Under the pieces are notes generated by a model that did not search any database, was not told the DNA's origin, and worked only from the letters and a program-made list of their open reading frames with translations. This document shows positions 9,032 to 20,080 of a DNA stretch of 33,543 nt, in pieces (the stretch's first letter is position 1; every line of letters begins with the position of its first letter). Both the position numbers and the translations under genes were made by a program. The stretch comes from DATCYZ01 sp036526195 (lineage in GTDB: Bacteria; Pseudomonadota; Gammaproteobacteria; Burkholderiales; SG8-39), in NCBI GenBank assembly GCA_036526195.1, contig DATCYZ010000165.1, positions 1 to 33,543 of the forward strand, given 5' to 3'.

Positions 9032-10050
9032 GACTGCTGCGACAAGGCGCTCGAGAGCAGCTTTGCCGTGACCTCGACGATGGGCACCACGCGGTCGTAG
9101 GCCATGCGCGTCGGGCCGATGACGCCGACCGTGCCCACCACCTCGCCCTCGACCGTGTAGGCCGCGGACACCACGCTGACTTCGTCCGGCGCCGTGACCC
9201 CGGATTCGCCGCCGATGTAGATCTGCACGCCCTGGCTGCGCAGCGTGGTGTCGAGCAATCGCAACAGCGTGCTCTTGTGCTCGAACATCTCGAACACCTG
9301 CCGCAGGCGCGTCGTGTCCTGTGACAGGTCGTTCACCGAAAGGAGGTTGCGCTCGCCCGAGATCAGGTACTGCTCCCGGCCCTCGGACACCGCGCGGTCG
9401 CCGGTGTCGATCGCCACCGTCATCAGGCGGATCATGTCCTCGCGTAGTTCGTGCAGTTCGCGCTGCAGCCGGCTGCGCGCTGCCTCGAAGGTCTGGCCGG
9501 AGAAGTGCTGGTTCAGGAAGTTCGCCGCGGTCACCAGTTCCGAGGGGCTGTAGTCGCGCTCCACCGAGAGGATGCGGTTTTGCACGTCGCCCTCGGTGGT
9601 GATGACGATCAGCAGCACCCGGCGCTCGGACATGCGCATGAACTCGATCTGCCGGAAGGCGGGCGGCTTGCGGCGCGAGGTCACCACCACGCCGGCGAAC
9701 TGCGTGAGCTGCGACAGCAGGCTGGAGGCCGACTGCATCACCCGCTGCGGGTTGTTCGGCAGCAGCTGGTCCTCGATCTGGTGCAGCGACTCCGCGTCGA
9801 TCGGCCGCGTCACCAGCAGGGTATCGACGAAGTAGCGGTAGCCCTGCGGCGTCGGCACGCGTCCGGCGGAGGTGTGCGGGCTGGTCAGGTAGCCGAGCTC
9901 CTCGAGGTCGGCCATGACGTTGCGGATCGAGGCGGGCGACAGGTCGAGGCCGGAGTGCTTGGAGAGCGTGCGCGAGCCGACCGGCTGACCTTCGACGATA
10001 TAGTGCTCGATCAGCGTCTTGAGGAGGACCCGGGCGCGAGGCTCAAGCAT
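9028..10050 (-). CDS. hrcA: Heat-inducible transcription repressor HrcA
   Basis: The 340-residue protein has an N-terminal winged helix (MLEPRARVLLKTLIEHYIVEGQPVGSRTL split across residues 1-29, then LSPASIRNVMADLEELGYL and SPHTSAGRVPT) followed by the GAF-like HrcA domain. The family represses chaperone genes by binding CIRCE operators. The ATG at 10050 is chosen because the conserved MLEPR start falls there. A TACAAT -10 box ends 7 nt before this ATG, suggesting a leaderless mRNA. No CIRCE sequence was found near grpE, dnaK, dnaJ or hrcA in this window, so its target is likely elsewhere (for example groESL). Confidence 0.96.
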   Translation of the reverse strand: MLEPRARVLLKTLIEHYIVEGQPVGSRTLSKHSGLDLSPASIRNVMADLEELGYLTSPHTSAGRVPTPQGYRYFVDTLLVTRPIDAESLHQIEDQLLPNNPQRVMQSASSLLSQLTQFAGVVVTSRRKPPAFRQIEFMRMSERRVLLIVITTEGDVQNRILSVERDYSPSELVTAANFLNQHFSGQTFEAARSRLQRELHELREDMIRLMTVAIDTGDRAVSEGREQYLISGERNLLSVNDLSQDTTRLRQVFEMFEHKSTLLRLLDTTLRSQGVQIYIGGESGVTAPDEVSVVSAAYTVEGEVVGTVGVIGPTRMAYDRVVPIVEVTAKLLSSALSQQS

Positions 10051-10057
10051 TTTTTTG

Positions 10058-10086
10058 ATTGTACACAAGGCGCCCTGTGGTTTAAT
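10058..10086. promoter_or_regulatory. Divergent hrcA / nadK promoter region
   Basis: On the minus strand TACAAT (10063-10058) is a good -10 box for hrcA, 7 nt before its ATG. On the plus strand TTGTAC (10059-10064), 16 nt, TTTAAT (10081-10086) is a possible promoter for nadK whose start would lie only a few bases before the ATG at 10097. The -35 for hrcA is not recognisable. Confidence 0.45.
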
Positions 10087-10096
10087 CGCCGGCACT

Positions 10097-10987
10097 ATGG
10101 CGCACGCTTTTCGCCGCATTGCGCTCATCGGCAAGCTCAACAGCGCCGAGGTGGCGGCATCGCTGCACGCCCTGCGAGGTTTCCTCGGCGAGCGCGGCTG
10201 CGAGTCGCGCCTCGAGACCGAAACCGCGGCGCTGCTCGGCGATCCCGGCGAGGGCGCGAACTACGAGGCGCTCGGCGGCTGGGCCGACCTCGCCATCGTG
10301 GTCGGCGGCGACGGCACCATGCTGGCCGCGGCGCGCGAGCTCGCGCGCCACAAGGTGCCGCTCACCGGCATCAACCTCGGGCGCGTCGGCTTCATGACGG
10401 ACATCGCGCTGGGCGACATGCGCGGCGCCGTCGGCCGCATCCTCGACGGCGAGTACAGGATCCAGGAGCGCACGCTGCTCGACGCGGAGATCCGTCGCGC
10501 CGGCAAGGTCGTGCTGCGCACCCTTGCGCTCAACGAGGCCGTGGTCGGCAAGGGCTCGCAGGGGCGCCTGATCGAGTTCGCGCTCTACCTGGACGGCGAG
10601 TACGTGTACACCCTGCGGGCCGACGGCGTCATCGTCGCCACGCCCACCGGGTCGACCGCGTATGCGCTCTCCGCGCAGGGCCCGATCCTGCATCCCGCGG
10701 TGCCGGCGCTTGCGCTGGTGCCGCTCAACCCGCACACCCTGTCGGCGCGACCGGTGAGCGTGAGCGACCGCACCGTGGTCGAAGTGGTGCTGGTGCGCGC
10801 GCTCGACGCGCGCGCGCACTTCGACGGCTACGCGCTCGCCGACATGGCGCAGGGCGACCGGCTGGTACTGCGCCGCTCGCCGGATGCCATCCGCTTCGTG
10901 CACCCGCCGGGCCACAGCTACTTCGACATGCTGCGCGAGAAGCTGCACTGGACCGATCCGGTGGCGCCGGCGCGCGACCTCGACTGA
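10097..10987 (+). CDS. nadK: NAD kinase
   Basis: The 296-residue enzyme phosphorylates NAD to NADP in the cytoplasm. The diagnostic motif GGDGT is at residues 70-74 (VVGGDGTML). It is followed by INLGRVGFMTD, the NE motif (ALNEAVV) and the substrate loop ADGVIVATPTGSTAYALSAQG. Length matches E. coli (292). The ATG at 10097 gives the conserved RIALIGK start. No strong ribosome binding site is seen. recN begins 5 nt after its stop, so the two form an operon. Confidence 0.97.
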   Translation: MAHAFRRIALIGKLNSAEVAASLHALRGFLGERGCESRLETETAALLGDPGEGANYEALGGWADLAIVVGGDGTMLAAARELARHKVPLTGINLGRVGFMTDIALGDMRGAVGRILDGEYRIQERTLLDAEIRRAGKVVLRTLALNEAVVGKGSQGRLIEFALYLDGEYVYTLRADGVIVATPTGSTAYALSAQGPILHPAVPALALVPLNPHTLSARPVSVSDRTVVEVVLVRALDARAHFDGYALADMAQGDRLVLRRSPDAIRFVHPPGHSYFDMLREKLHWTDPVAPARDLD

Positions 10988-10992
10988 CCGGC

Positions 10993-12657
10993 ATGCTGCG
11001 CGCGCTGGCGGTTCGCGACTACGCGATCGTCGAACACCTCGAGCTGGAACCCGCGGGCGGCTTCAACGTGCTGACCGGCGAGACCGGCGCCGGCAAGTCG
11101 ATCCTGGTCGACGCCATCGAGCTGCTGGTCGGCGGGCGGGCCGATGCCGCCGCCTTGCGCGAGGGGGCGCCGCGCGCCGAGCTCGCCGCCGAATTCGACG
11201 TGCCGCCCGAGGGCGAGATCGCGGCCTGGCTGGCGGAGAACGGCATGGAGGGCGACGCCGGGCGCGTGCTGCTGCGTCGCGCGATCGAGCGCGGCGGGCG
11301 CTCGCGGGCCTGGATCAACGGCCAGGCGGCCACGCTCGCGCAGCTGAAGGACCTCGGCGAGTTCCTGGTCGACATTCATGGCCAGCACGCGCACCAGTCG
11401 CTGCTGCGCGGCCCGGCGCAGCGCGCGCTGCTCGATGCCTTCGGCGACGCGGAAGCGGAGGCGCGCGCCTGCGCCGAGGCGCACCGCACGTGGAAGCGCC
11501 TCGAGACGCTGGCCGGCGAGGCGCGCGCGAACATCGAGCGGCGGGAAGCCGAGCGCGCGCTGGTGGCGGAGCAGGCGGCCGACCTGGCAAAGCTCGCCCC
11601 GGTGGCGGGCGAATGGGAGGCGCGCTCGGCCGAGCACCGGCGCCTCGCGCACGGCGCGGCGCTGATCGAGGGCGCGCGGTCCGCGCTCGAGGCGCTGGAT
11701 GACTCCGACGAGGCCTGCCTCGTGCGGCTCGCAGCGGTCACCGCGCGCCTGCGCGCGCTGGCCGAGCACGACGCCGAACTGGCCGGCATCGTCGAGTTGC
11801 TGGCGGCGGCCGAGGCACAGGCCGGCGAGGCGGCGCGCACACTGCGCCACTACGCCTCCGCACTGGACCTCGACCCGCAGGCCCTGCGCGCGGCGGAATC
11901 GCGCATCGAGGCGCTGCATGCCGCGGCGCGCCGGCACCGCGTGCGGCCCGAGGAACTTGCGGCGCGGGCGGACGCACTGCGCGCGCGGCTTGCGGAACTC
12001 GAGCTTGCCGGCGATGCGGCCGCGCTGGAGCGCGAGGTCGCCGCCGCGAAGGCGCGCCTGGTCGAGGCCGCGAAAGCGCTGACGGCAAAACGCACCCGCG
12101 CCGCCAGGGCGCTTGGCAAGGCGGTGAGCGCACGCATGCAGACCCTCGCGATGAAGGGAGGGCGCTTCGCGGTGGCCCTGCGCGCGCTCGAGGCGCCCGG
12201 CGCCGGCGGCGCGGAAGAGGTCGAGTTCGAGGTCAGTTCCCACCCCGACCTGCCGCTGCGCGCGCTCGCGCGCGTGGCCTCGGGCGGCGAGCTCTCCCGC
12301 GTCAGCTTGGCGGTGCAGCTCGAGGTGAGCCGCTACGCGCCGGCCGCGACGCTGGTCTTCGACGAGGTCGACAGCGGCATCGGCGGGGGCGTGGCGCAGA
12401 CCGTGGGCGAGGCCCTGCGCGCGCTCGGCGGCAACCGGCAGGTGCTGTGCGTGACCCACTTGCCGCAGGTGGCCGCGCAGGGCGACGCGCAATGGTCGGT
12501 GCGGCGCTCGAATGCGCGCGGCGGGCCGAAGATCCAGGTGATATTGCTCGATGCCGACGCCCGGGTCGACGAACTAGCGCGCATGCTGGGCGGCACCGAG
12601 ATCACCGCGATCTCGCGCCGCCACGCGGCGGAACTGCTGCAGAAACAGGGCGCCTAG
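10993..12657 (+). CDS. recN: DNA repair protein RecN
   Basis: The 554-residue SMC-like ATPase acts in double-strand break repair. Walker A is GETGAGKS at residues 31-38. A central coiled coil, rich in Ala, Glu and Arg, is broken near the hinge. The signature SGGELSRVSLA and Walker B LVFDEVDSGIGG are in the C-terminal part, followed by the conserved LCVTHLPQVAAQ. Length is that of E. coli RecN (553). It is co-transcribed with nadK. Its TAG stop shares the tetranucleotide CTAG with the stop of the convergent fur gene. Confidence 0.97.
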   Translation: MLRALAVRDYAIVEHLELEPAGGFNVLTGETGAGKSILVDAIELLVGGRADAAALREGAPRAELAAEFDVPPEGEIAAWLAENGMEGDAGRVLLRRAIERGGRSRAWINGQAATLAQLKDLGEFLVDIHGQHAHQSLLRGPAQRALLDAFGDAEAEARACAEAHRTWKRLETLAGEARANIERREAERALVAEQAADLAKLAPVAGEWEARSAEHRRLAHGAALIEGARSALEALDDSDEACLVRLAAVTARLRALAEHDAELAGIVELLAAAEAQAGEAARTLRHYASALDLDPQALRAAESRIEALHAAARRHRVRPEELAARADALRARLAELELAGDAAALEREVAAAKARLVEAAKALTAKRTRAARALGKAVSARMQTLAMKGGRFAVALRALEAPGAGGAEEVEFEVSSHPDLPLRALARVASGGELSRVSLAVQLEVSRYAPAATLVFDEVDSGIGGGVAQTVGEALRALGGNRQVLCVTHLPQVAAQGDAQWSVRRSNARGGPKIQVILLDADARVDELARMLGGTEITAISRRHAAELLQKQGA

Positions 12658-13100
12658 CTGCCGGATCCCGTCGCGCTGTCGCGGTGCACGCAGCCGGTCT
12701 TGGTGCAGTCGGCATACAGCGCAAGCGAATGCCCGCGCAGTTCGAAGCCGCGCTGCCGCGCGACCCCCGTCTGGCGCTTCTCGATTTCGGCGTCGTAGAA
12801 CTCCTCGACGCGCCCGCATTGCAGGCAGACAAGGTGGTCGTGGTGCCCGCCCTGGTTCAGCTCGAACACCGCCTTGCCGGTCTCGAAGTGCTGGCGCGAG
12901 AGCAGTCCGGCCTGCTCGAACTGCGTCAGCACGCGGTACACGGTGGCGAGGCCCACGTCGATGCCCTCGGACATCAGCGTCTTGTAGACGTCTTCCGCGG
13001 ACAGGTGGCGCACCTTGCTGCCCTCGAACAACTCGAGGATCTTGCGGCGCGGCAAGGTGGCCTTGAGGCCGATCTCCTTGAGGCTCTGGGCGCTGCTCAT
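12654..13100 (-). CDS. fur: Ferric uptake regulator Fur
   Basis: This 148-residue metal-dependent repressor has an N-terminal winged-helix domain (LKATLPRRKILELF, HLSAEDVYKTLM, VGLATVYRVLTQFEQAGLL). The C-terminal dimerisation/metal domain contains HHDHLVC (His86, 87, 89), the CLQC pair (Cys92, Cys95) and a second pair CTKTGC (Cys132, Cys137). Fur-Fe(II) typically represses iron uptake genes. It is divergent from bamE over about 70 bp, an arrangement common in beta- and gammaproteobacteria. No convincing Fur box is visible in that gap. Its last codon overlaps the recN stop. Confidence 0.95.
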   Translation of the reverse strand: MSSAQSLKEIGLKATLPRRKILELFEGSKVRHLSAEDVYKTLMSEGIDVGLATVYRVLTQFEQAGLLSRQHFETGKAVFELNQGGHHDHLVCLQCGRVEEFYDAEIEKRQTGVARQRGFELRGHSLALYADCTKTGCVHRDSATGSGS

Positions 13101-13171
13101 CGGGCGCTCACGGGGTCGTCCATACAGGGGGTTCAGTTATCATATCGGCTTTGGCAGGCAATGAGAAACGC

Positions 13172-13774
13172 GTGACCTTCGCACGTACACGTCCCCTGTG
13201 GTGGCTGCTTGCCGCGTGCCTCGCGCTCACCGGCTGCAAGTCGGTGCCCGAATTGCCCGGCGTCACGCCCTACCGGATGGACATCCAGCAGGGAAACTAC
13301 GTCTCGCAGGACATGGTGGACCAGCTGAAGCCCGGCATGTCGCGCGAACAGGTGCGCTTCGTGCTCGGCACGCCGCTGGTCACCGACATCTTCCACTCGG
13401 ATCGCTGGGATTACGTTTACTACCGCGAACCGGCCAAGGGCAAGCGCGAGCAACGCCGGCTGGTGGTGCGCTTCGAGAACGACAAGCTGAAGTCGGTCGA
13501 GGGCGAAGCCGCGCCGGCGGTCGTGCAGCCGCCGCCGGCGGCCGCGACCAAACCCGCGCCCGTGCCCGAGGCGGTCGCGAAGCCCGCGCCGGAGGCGCCG
13601 CAGGCAGGCGCCCCGCAGGGCGGCAACTGGCAGGCGGCGAGCGATGTGGCCGCCAAGGCCGCCCCCGCGGCGGAACCGGTCGAAGCGAAGGCCGAGCCGG
13701 CCCCGGCGCCGGAGAAGGCCGCGCCGTCCGAGCGCGGCTTCTTCGGTCGCCTCATCGACAAGCTGGGATTCTGA
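13172..13774 (+). CDS. bamE: Outer membrane assembly lipoprotein BamE (SmpA/OmlA), with long C-terminal extension
   Basis: This lipoprotein is part of the BAM complex that inserts beta-barrels in the outer membrane. A lipobox is clear (LALTGC, Cys at about residue 22). The SmpA/OmlA domain runs to about residue 105 (GNYVSQDMVDQLKPGMSREQVRFVLGTP, DRWDYVYY). About 95 further residues are Pro/Ala/Lys/Glu-rich and end in a short amphipathic segment (GFFGRLIDKLGF). E. coli BamE has 113 residues, so this one is almost twice as long. GTG at 13172 is preferred (signal n-region VTFARTRPLWW); TTG at 13151 is possible. Its TGA overlaps the dapB ATG by one base. Confidence 0.88.
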   Translation: MTFARTRPLWWLLAACLALTGCKSVPELPGVTPYRMDIQQGNYVSQDMVDQLKPGMSREQVRFVLGTPLVTDIFHSDRWDYVYYREPAKGKREQRRLVVRFENDKLKSVEGEAAPAVVQPPPAAATKPAPVPEAVAKPAPEAPQAGAPQGGNWQAASDVAAKAAPAAEPVEAKAEPAPAPEKAAPSERGFFGRLIDKLGF

Positions 13775-14571
13775 TGGCGACGACGATGCGCCTCGCCATT
13801 GCCGGGGCCACCGGCCGCATGGGCCGCGCGCTGATCGAGGCGATCCGCGCCGATGCCTCGCTTGCGCTGGTCGCGGCCCTCGAGGTGCCCGGCAGTCCCG
13901 CGCTCGGCCGCGCGGCGGGCGACGCGGGGCAGGTTGCCATCACCGCCGACGTGCCGGCCGCGCTCGCGCAGTCTGACGCGCTGATCGACTTCACGCGGCC
14001 CGAGGGCACGCTCGCGCACCTCGCCGCGTGCGTGAGCGCGGGGCGCGCGATCGTCATCGGCACCACCGGCTTCACGCCCGCGCAACTCGCGCAGATCGAT
14101 GCCGCGGCGAAGCGCATCCCGGTGGCCATGGCGGCGAATTTCGCCATCGGCGTCAACGTCTTCTACCAGCTGGCCGAGAGCGCGGCGCGCATCCTCGGCA
14201 CCGACTTCGACATCGAGATCATCGAGGCGCACCATCGCCACAAGGTTGACGCCCCCTCCGGGACGGCGCTGCGGCTGGGCGAGCGCGTGGCGGCGGCGCG
14301 CGGGCAGGACCTCGCCGGGCACGCGGTGTTCGCGCGCCACGGCGACACCGGCGAGCGACCGGCCGGGGCCATCGGCTTTCACGCGCTGCGCGGCGGCGAT
14401 ATCGTCGGCGAGCACACGATCCTGTTCGCCGGTGCCGGCGAACGGCTCGAACTGACGGTGCGCTCGGCGAGCCGCACCACCTACGCGCAGGGCGCGCTGC
14501 GCGCCGCGAAATTCCTGCGCGGCAAGGCCCCGGGGCGCTACGGCATGGAGCAGGTTCTTGGCCTGAGCTGA
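13774..14571 (+). CDS. dapB: 4-hydroxy-tetrahydrodipicolinate reductase
   Basis: The 265-residue NAD(P)H-dependent enzyme of the diaminopimelate/lysine pathway starts with the nucleotide-binding motif IAGATGRMGRAL. It carries IDFTRPEGT, VIGTTGFTPAQL and the catalytic/substrate motif EAHHRHKVDAPSGTAL. The C terminus (GKAPGRYGMEQVLGL) is typical. The start overlaps the bamE stop (TGATG); an in-frame ATG at 13786 is an alternative and would give the usual MRLAIAG start. The promoter predicted for carA begins inside its last codons. Confidence 0.97.
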   Translation: MATTMRLAIAGATGRMGRALIEAIRADASLALVAALEVPGSPALGRAAGDAGQVAITADVPAALAQSDALIDFTRPEGTLAHLAACVSAGRAIVIGTTGFTPAQLAQIDAAAKRIPVAMAANFAIGVNVFYQLAESAARILGTDFDIEIIEAHHRHKVDAPSGTALRLGERVAAARGQDLAGHAVFARHGDTGERPAGAIGFHALRGGDIVGEHTILFAGAGERLELTVRSASRTTYAQGALRAAKFLRGKAPGRYGMEQVLGLS

Positions 14572-14586
14572 GGGCTCGCGTATACT
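14558..14586 (+). promoter_or_regulatory. Predicted sigma-70 promoter of carAB
   Basis: TTGGCC at 14558-14563, a 17-nt spacer and TATACT at 14581-14586 form a good sigma-70 match. The -35 box lies in the last codons of dapB. The predicted RNA start is near 14593, about 9 nt before a terminator-like hairpin. Confidence 0.6.
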
Positions 14587-14601
14587 CCTTGGCTCATCGA
14601 G

Positions 14602-14631
14602 GCGGGAGGGACGCGAGTCCTTCCCGCTTTT
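14602..14631 (+). terminator. Terminator hairpin in the carA leader (attenuator candidate)
   Basis: GCGGGAGGGAC (14602-14612) pairs with GTCCTTCCCGC (14617-14627) in an 11-bp stem with one G-U pair and a GCGA tetraloop, followed by TTTT. It could end dapB transcripts. Because a promoter lies just upstream and carA about 75 nt downstream, it may also attenuate carAB. A second possible helix (14642-14649 with 14679-14686) lies between it and the carA start. Confidence 0.65.
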
Positions 14632-14705
14632 CGCATGACCTCGGGAAACGCCGCAGTGGCGGGCCGGTCTCGCCCCGTGTTTCCCGGGCCTTCGTGGAGT
14701 TCGCC

Positions 14706-15837
14706 TTGGCTGCACTCGAACCTGCCGTGCTCGTCCTCGCCGACGGGACCGTTTTTCGCGGTCGCTCCGTCGGCGCGCGCGGACTGGCCTCCGGCGAGGT
14801 GGTCTTCAACACCTCGATCACCGGGTACCAGGAGATCCTCACCGATCCCTCGTACTGCCGCCAGATCGTCACGCTGACCTACCCGCACATCGGCAACACC
14901 GGTAGCACGCCGGAAGACGAGGAATCCGCGCGTGCCTTCTGCGCTGGACTGGTGGTGCGCGACGTGCCGGCGGTGCACTCCAACTGGCGCTCGACCCGCG
15001 CGCTGCCCGAGTACCTGGCGGCGCAGGGCGTGGTCGGGATCGCGGACATCGATACCCGGCGACTGACCCGCATCCTGCGCGAAGGCGGGGCCCAGGGCGG
15101 TTGCCTGATGGCGGGCGAGATCGACGAGGCGCAAGCGCTGGGCGAAGCACGGAAGTTTCCCGGTCTCGCGGGCATGGACCTGGCGAAGGAAGTGTCGACG
15201 CGCGCGTCCTACGAATGGCGCGAAGGCGCCTGGGCGCTCGGACAGGGGTTCCGCGCCGCGCAGGCCGGGGGGCCTCGCGTGGTCGCCTACGACTTCGGCG
15301 TCAAGCGCAACATCCTGCGCCTGCTCGCCGAGCGCGGCGCGCAGGTCACGGTGGTGCCGGCGCAGACCCCGGCGCGCGAGGTGCTCGCCATGAAGCCCGA
15401 CGGCGTGTTCCTGTCCAACGGCCCGGGCGACCCCGAGCCCTGCGCCTACGCCATCGCCGCGGTGCGCGAGATCCTCGACGCCACGCGGGTCCCGGTGTTC
15501 GGCATCTGCCTCGGCCACCAGATCATGGGCCTCGCCTCCGGCGCGAAGACCCTGAAGATGAAGTTCGGCCACCATGGCGCCAACCACCCGGTGAAGGACC
15601 TCGACAGCGGACAGGTGGTGATCACCAGCCAGAACCACGGTTTCGCGGTCGACCCGGCGGGCCTGCCGGCCACGCTGCGCCCGACCCACGTGTCGCTGTT
15701 CGACGGCACGCTGCAGGGCCTCGCGCGCACCGACCGCCCCGCCTTCTGCTTCCAGGGCCACCCCGAGGGGAGCCCCGGTCCGCACGACATCGCCTACCTG
15801 TTCGACCGGTTCGCGGCCCTCATGACCAAGGCGAACG

Positions 15838-15845
<8 letters not shown>
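14706..15845 (+). CDS. carA: Carbamoyl-phosphate synthase small subunit (glutaminase)
   Basis: The 379-residue subunit hydrolyses glutamine and passes ammonia to CarB for arginine and pyrimidine synthesis. The N-terminal domain (LADGTVFRGRSVG, VVFNTSITGYQEIL) precedes a class I amidotransferase domain with nucleophile Cys268 in FGICLGHQ and the His/Glu pair in FQGHPEGSPGP. The start is taken as TTG at 14706 because GGAG (14696-14699) lies 6 nt before it; GTG at 14694 is the alternative. It overlaps carB by 8 bp. A predicted promoter and terminator hairpin precede it. Confidence 0.95.
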
Positions 15846-19086
<3,241 letters not shown>

Positions 19087-19089
19087 CAC

Positions 19090-19563
19090 ATGGCCAAGAC
19101 CCCGATTACCGTACGCGGCGCGGAACTGCTTCGTGTCGAGCTGCACCGGCTGAAGACCGTCGAGCGTCCCGCCGTGATTGCGGCGATTGCCGAGGCGCGC
19201 TCGCACGGCGACCTCTCGGAGAACGCCGAGTACGACGCCGCGCGCGAGCGTCAGGGCTTCATCGAGGGCCGCATCTCCGAGATCGAGTCCAAGCTCGGCA
19301 ACGCGCAGATCATCGATCCGGCAAGCCTCGATGCGGAAGGGCGCTGCGTGTTCGGCTCGACGGTCGAGGTCGAGGACGAGGACGGCGGATCGATCGCCTG
19401 GCAGATCGTCGGCGAGGACGAGGCCGACATCAAGGCCGGCCGCATCTCGGTCACTTCCCCGATCGGGCGCGCGCTGATCGGGAAGTCCGCGGGCGACTCG
19501 GTCGACGTGCAAACGCCGGGCGGTCTGAAGCACTACGAGATTCTCGACGTCCGCTACGCGTAG
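19090..19563 (+). CDS. greA: Transcription elongation factor GreA
   Basis: The 157-residue factor binds the RNA polymerase secondary channel and stimulates transcript cleavage. The N-terminal antiparallel coiled coil (residues 12-76) carries the signature DLSENAEYDAARERQ, including the acidic tip. The C-terminal FKBP-like domain ends in HYEILDVRY. It directly follows carB, as in many beta- and gammaproteobacteria. The last 113 bp are overlapped antisense by the yhbY open frame. Confidence 0.97.
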   Translation: MAKTPITVRGAELLRVELHRLKTVERPAVIAAIAEARSHGDLSENAEYDAARERQGFIEGRISEIESKLGNAQIIDPASLDAEGRCVFGSTVEVEDEDGGSIAWQIVGEDEADIKAGRISVTSPIGRALIGKSAGDSVDVQTPGGLKHYEILDVRYA

Positions 19564-19909
19564 GCTTCTCCTTCGGCCTGCCGTTTTCCCAGGGTGAGGT
19601 CTTCTTTGTCGGGCGCGTGATCCTCGGTTTCTGCATTACCGGCTTCGGGCGGTAGAGTACCAACACCTTGCCCAGGTGCTGCACCGGCGCCGCCCCGGTC
19701 TGCGCACAAAGTTCCGTCATCGCGGCCTCGCGCGCCTCGCGCTCGAGGCCGGCGGCGCGCACCTTGATCAATTCGTGCGCCGCCAGCGCGCGCGCCGCCT
19801 CGGCAACGACGGCGGCCGTCAGGCCGTCGTTGCCGATGGCGACGACGGGGGAGAGGGCATGGGCGCGGGCCTTGAGGGCGCGGCGTTCGGCGGCTGAGAG
19901 GGCGTGCAT
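19451..19909 (-). CDS. yhbY: RNA-binding CRM-domain protein YhbY, with long basic tail
   Basis: The 152-residue product starts with a CRM domain (residues 1-95: LSAAERRALKARAHALSPVVAIGNDGLT, AHELIKVRA, LVLYRPKP). YhbY binds pre-50S ribosomal particles. E. coli YhbY has only about 97 residues. Here the frame goes on for about 55 strongly basic residues (RPTKKTSPWENGRPKEK, then Arg/Ser-rich) and ends inside greA on the opposite strand. The extension may be a real RNA-binding tail or simply a frame without a stop codon. A TACAAT -10 box ends 6 nt before the ATG. yhbY usually lies beside rlmE-ftsH; here 11.5 kb separates them. Confidence 0.85.
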   Translation of the reverse strand: MHALSAAERRALKARAHALSPVVAIGNDGLTAAVVAEAARALAAHELIKVRAAGLEREAREAAMTELCAQTGAAPVQHLGKVLVLYRPKPVMQKPRITRPTKKTSPWENGRPKEKPTRSGRRESRSASDRPAFARRPSRPRTSRSARARSGK

Positions 19910-19915
19910 TGCAGC

Positions 19916-19921
19916 ATTGTA
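19916..19921 (-). promoter_or_regulatory. -10 box directly before yhbY
   Basis: TACAAT on the minus strand lies 6 nt before the yhbY ATG, which would make the A of ATG the likely RNA start (leaderless mRNA). No good -35 box is visible. Confidence 0.35.
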
Positions 19922-19985
19922 CGCAAGCGTGCCGTGCGGGACGTGCGGACAGGTGCGTATCGCACGGCAGCCGGCGCGCCTTCTG

Positions 19986-20015
19986 TTGACGCCGAAGGGC
20001 TGGCCGGACAACAAT
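19986..20015 (+). promoter_or_regulatory. Possible promoter of the multihaem cytochrome module
   Basis: The 171-bp gap 19910-20080 between yhbY and the first cytochrome gene holds TTGACG (19986-19991), an 18-nt spacer and AACAAT (20010-20015), a moderate sigma-70 match. The transcript would have a leader of about 60 nt with a G-rich stretch before the ATG. No FNR-type palindrome was recognised. Confidence 0.35.
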
Positions 20016-20080
20016 TCCGTGCCGCCTTCGTGTCAAAAAAATGGAAGTGCGGCCTTCGTCTGACCGGGGGGGGACCGTCT

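Noticed and set aside
13101..13171. Fur box in the fur-bamE gap
   Set aside because: Only scattered AT bases (TTATCATAT); no 19-bp GATAATGATAATCATTATC-like match.
14635..14877. 80-codon open frame in the carA leader, considered as a leader peptide
   Set aside because: It runs into carA in another frame, has no ribosome binding site, and shows no Arg or pyrimidine-related codon run.
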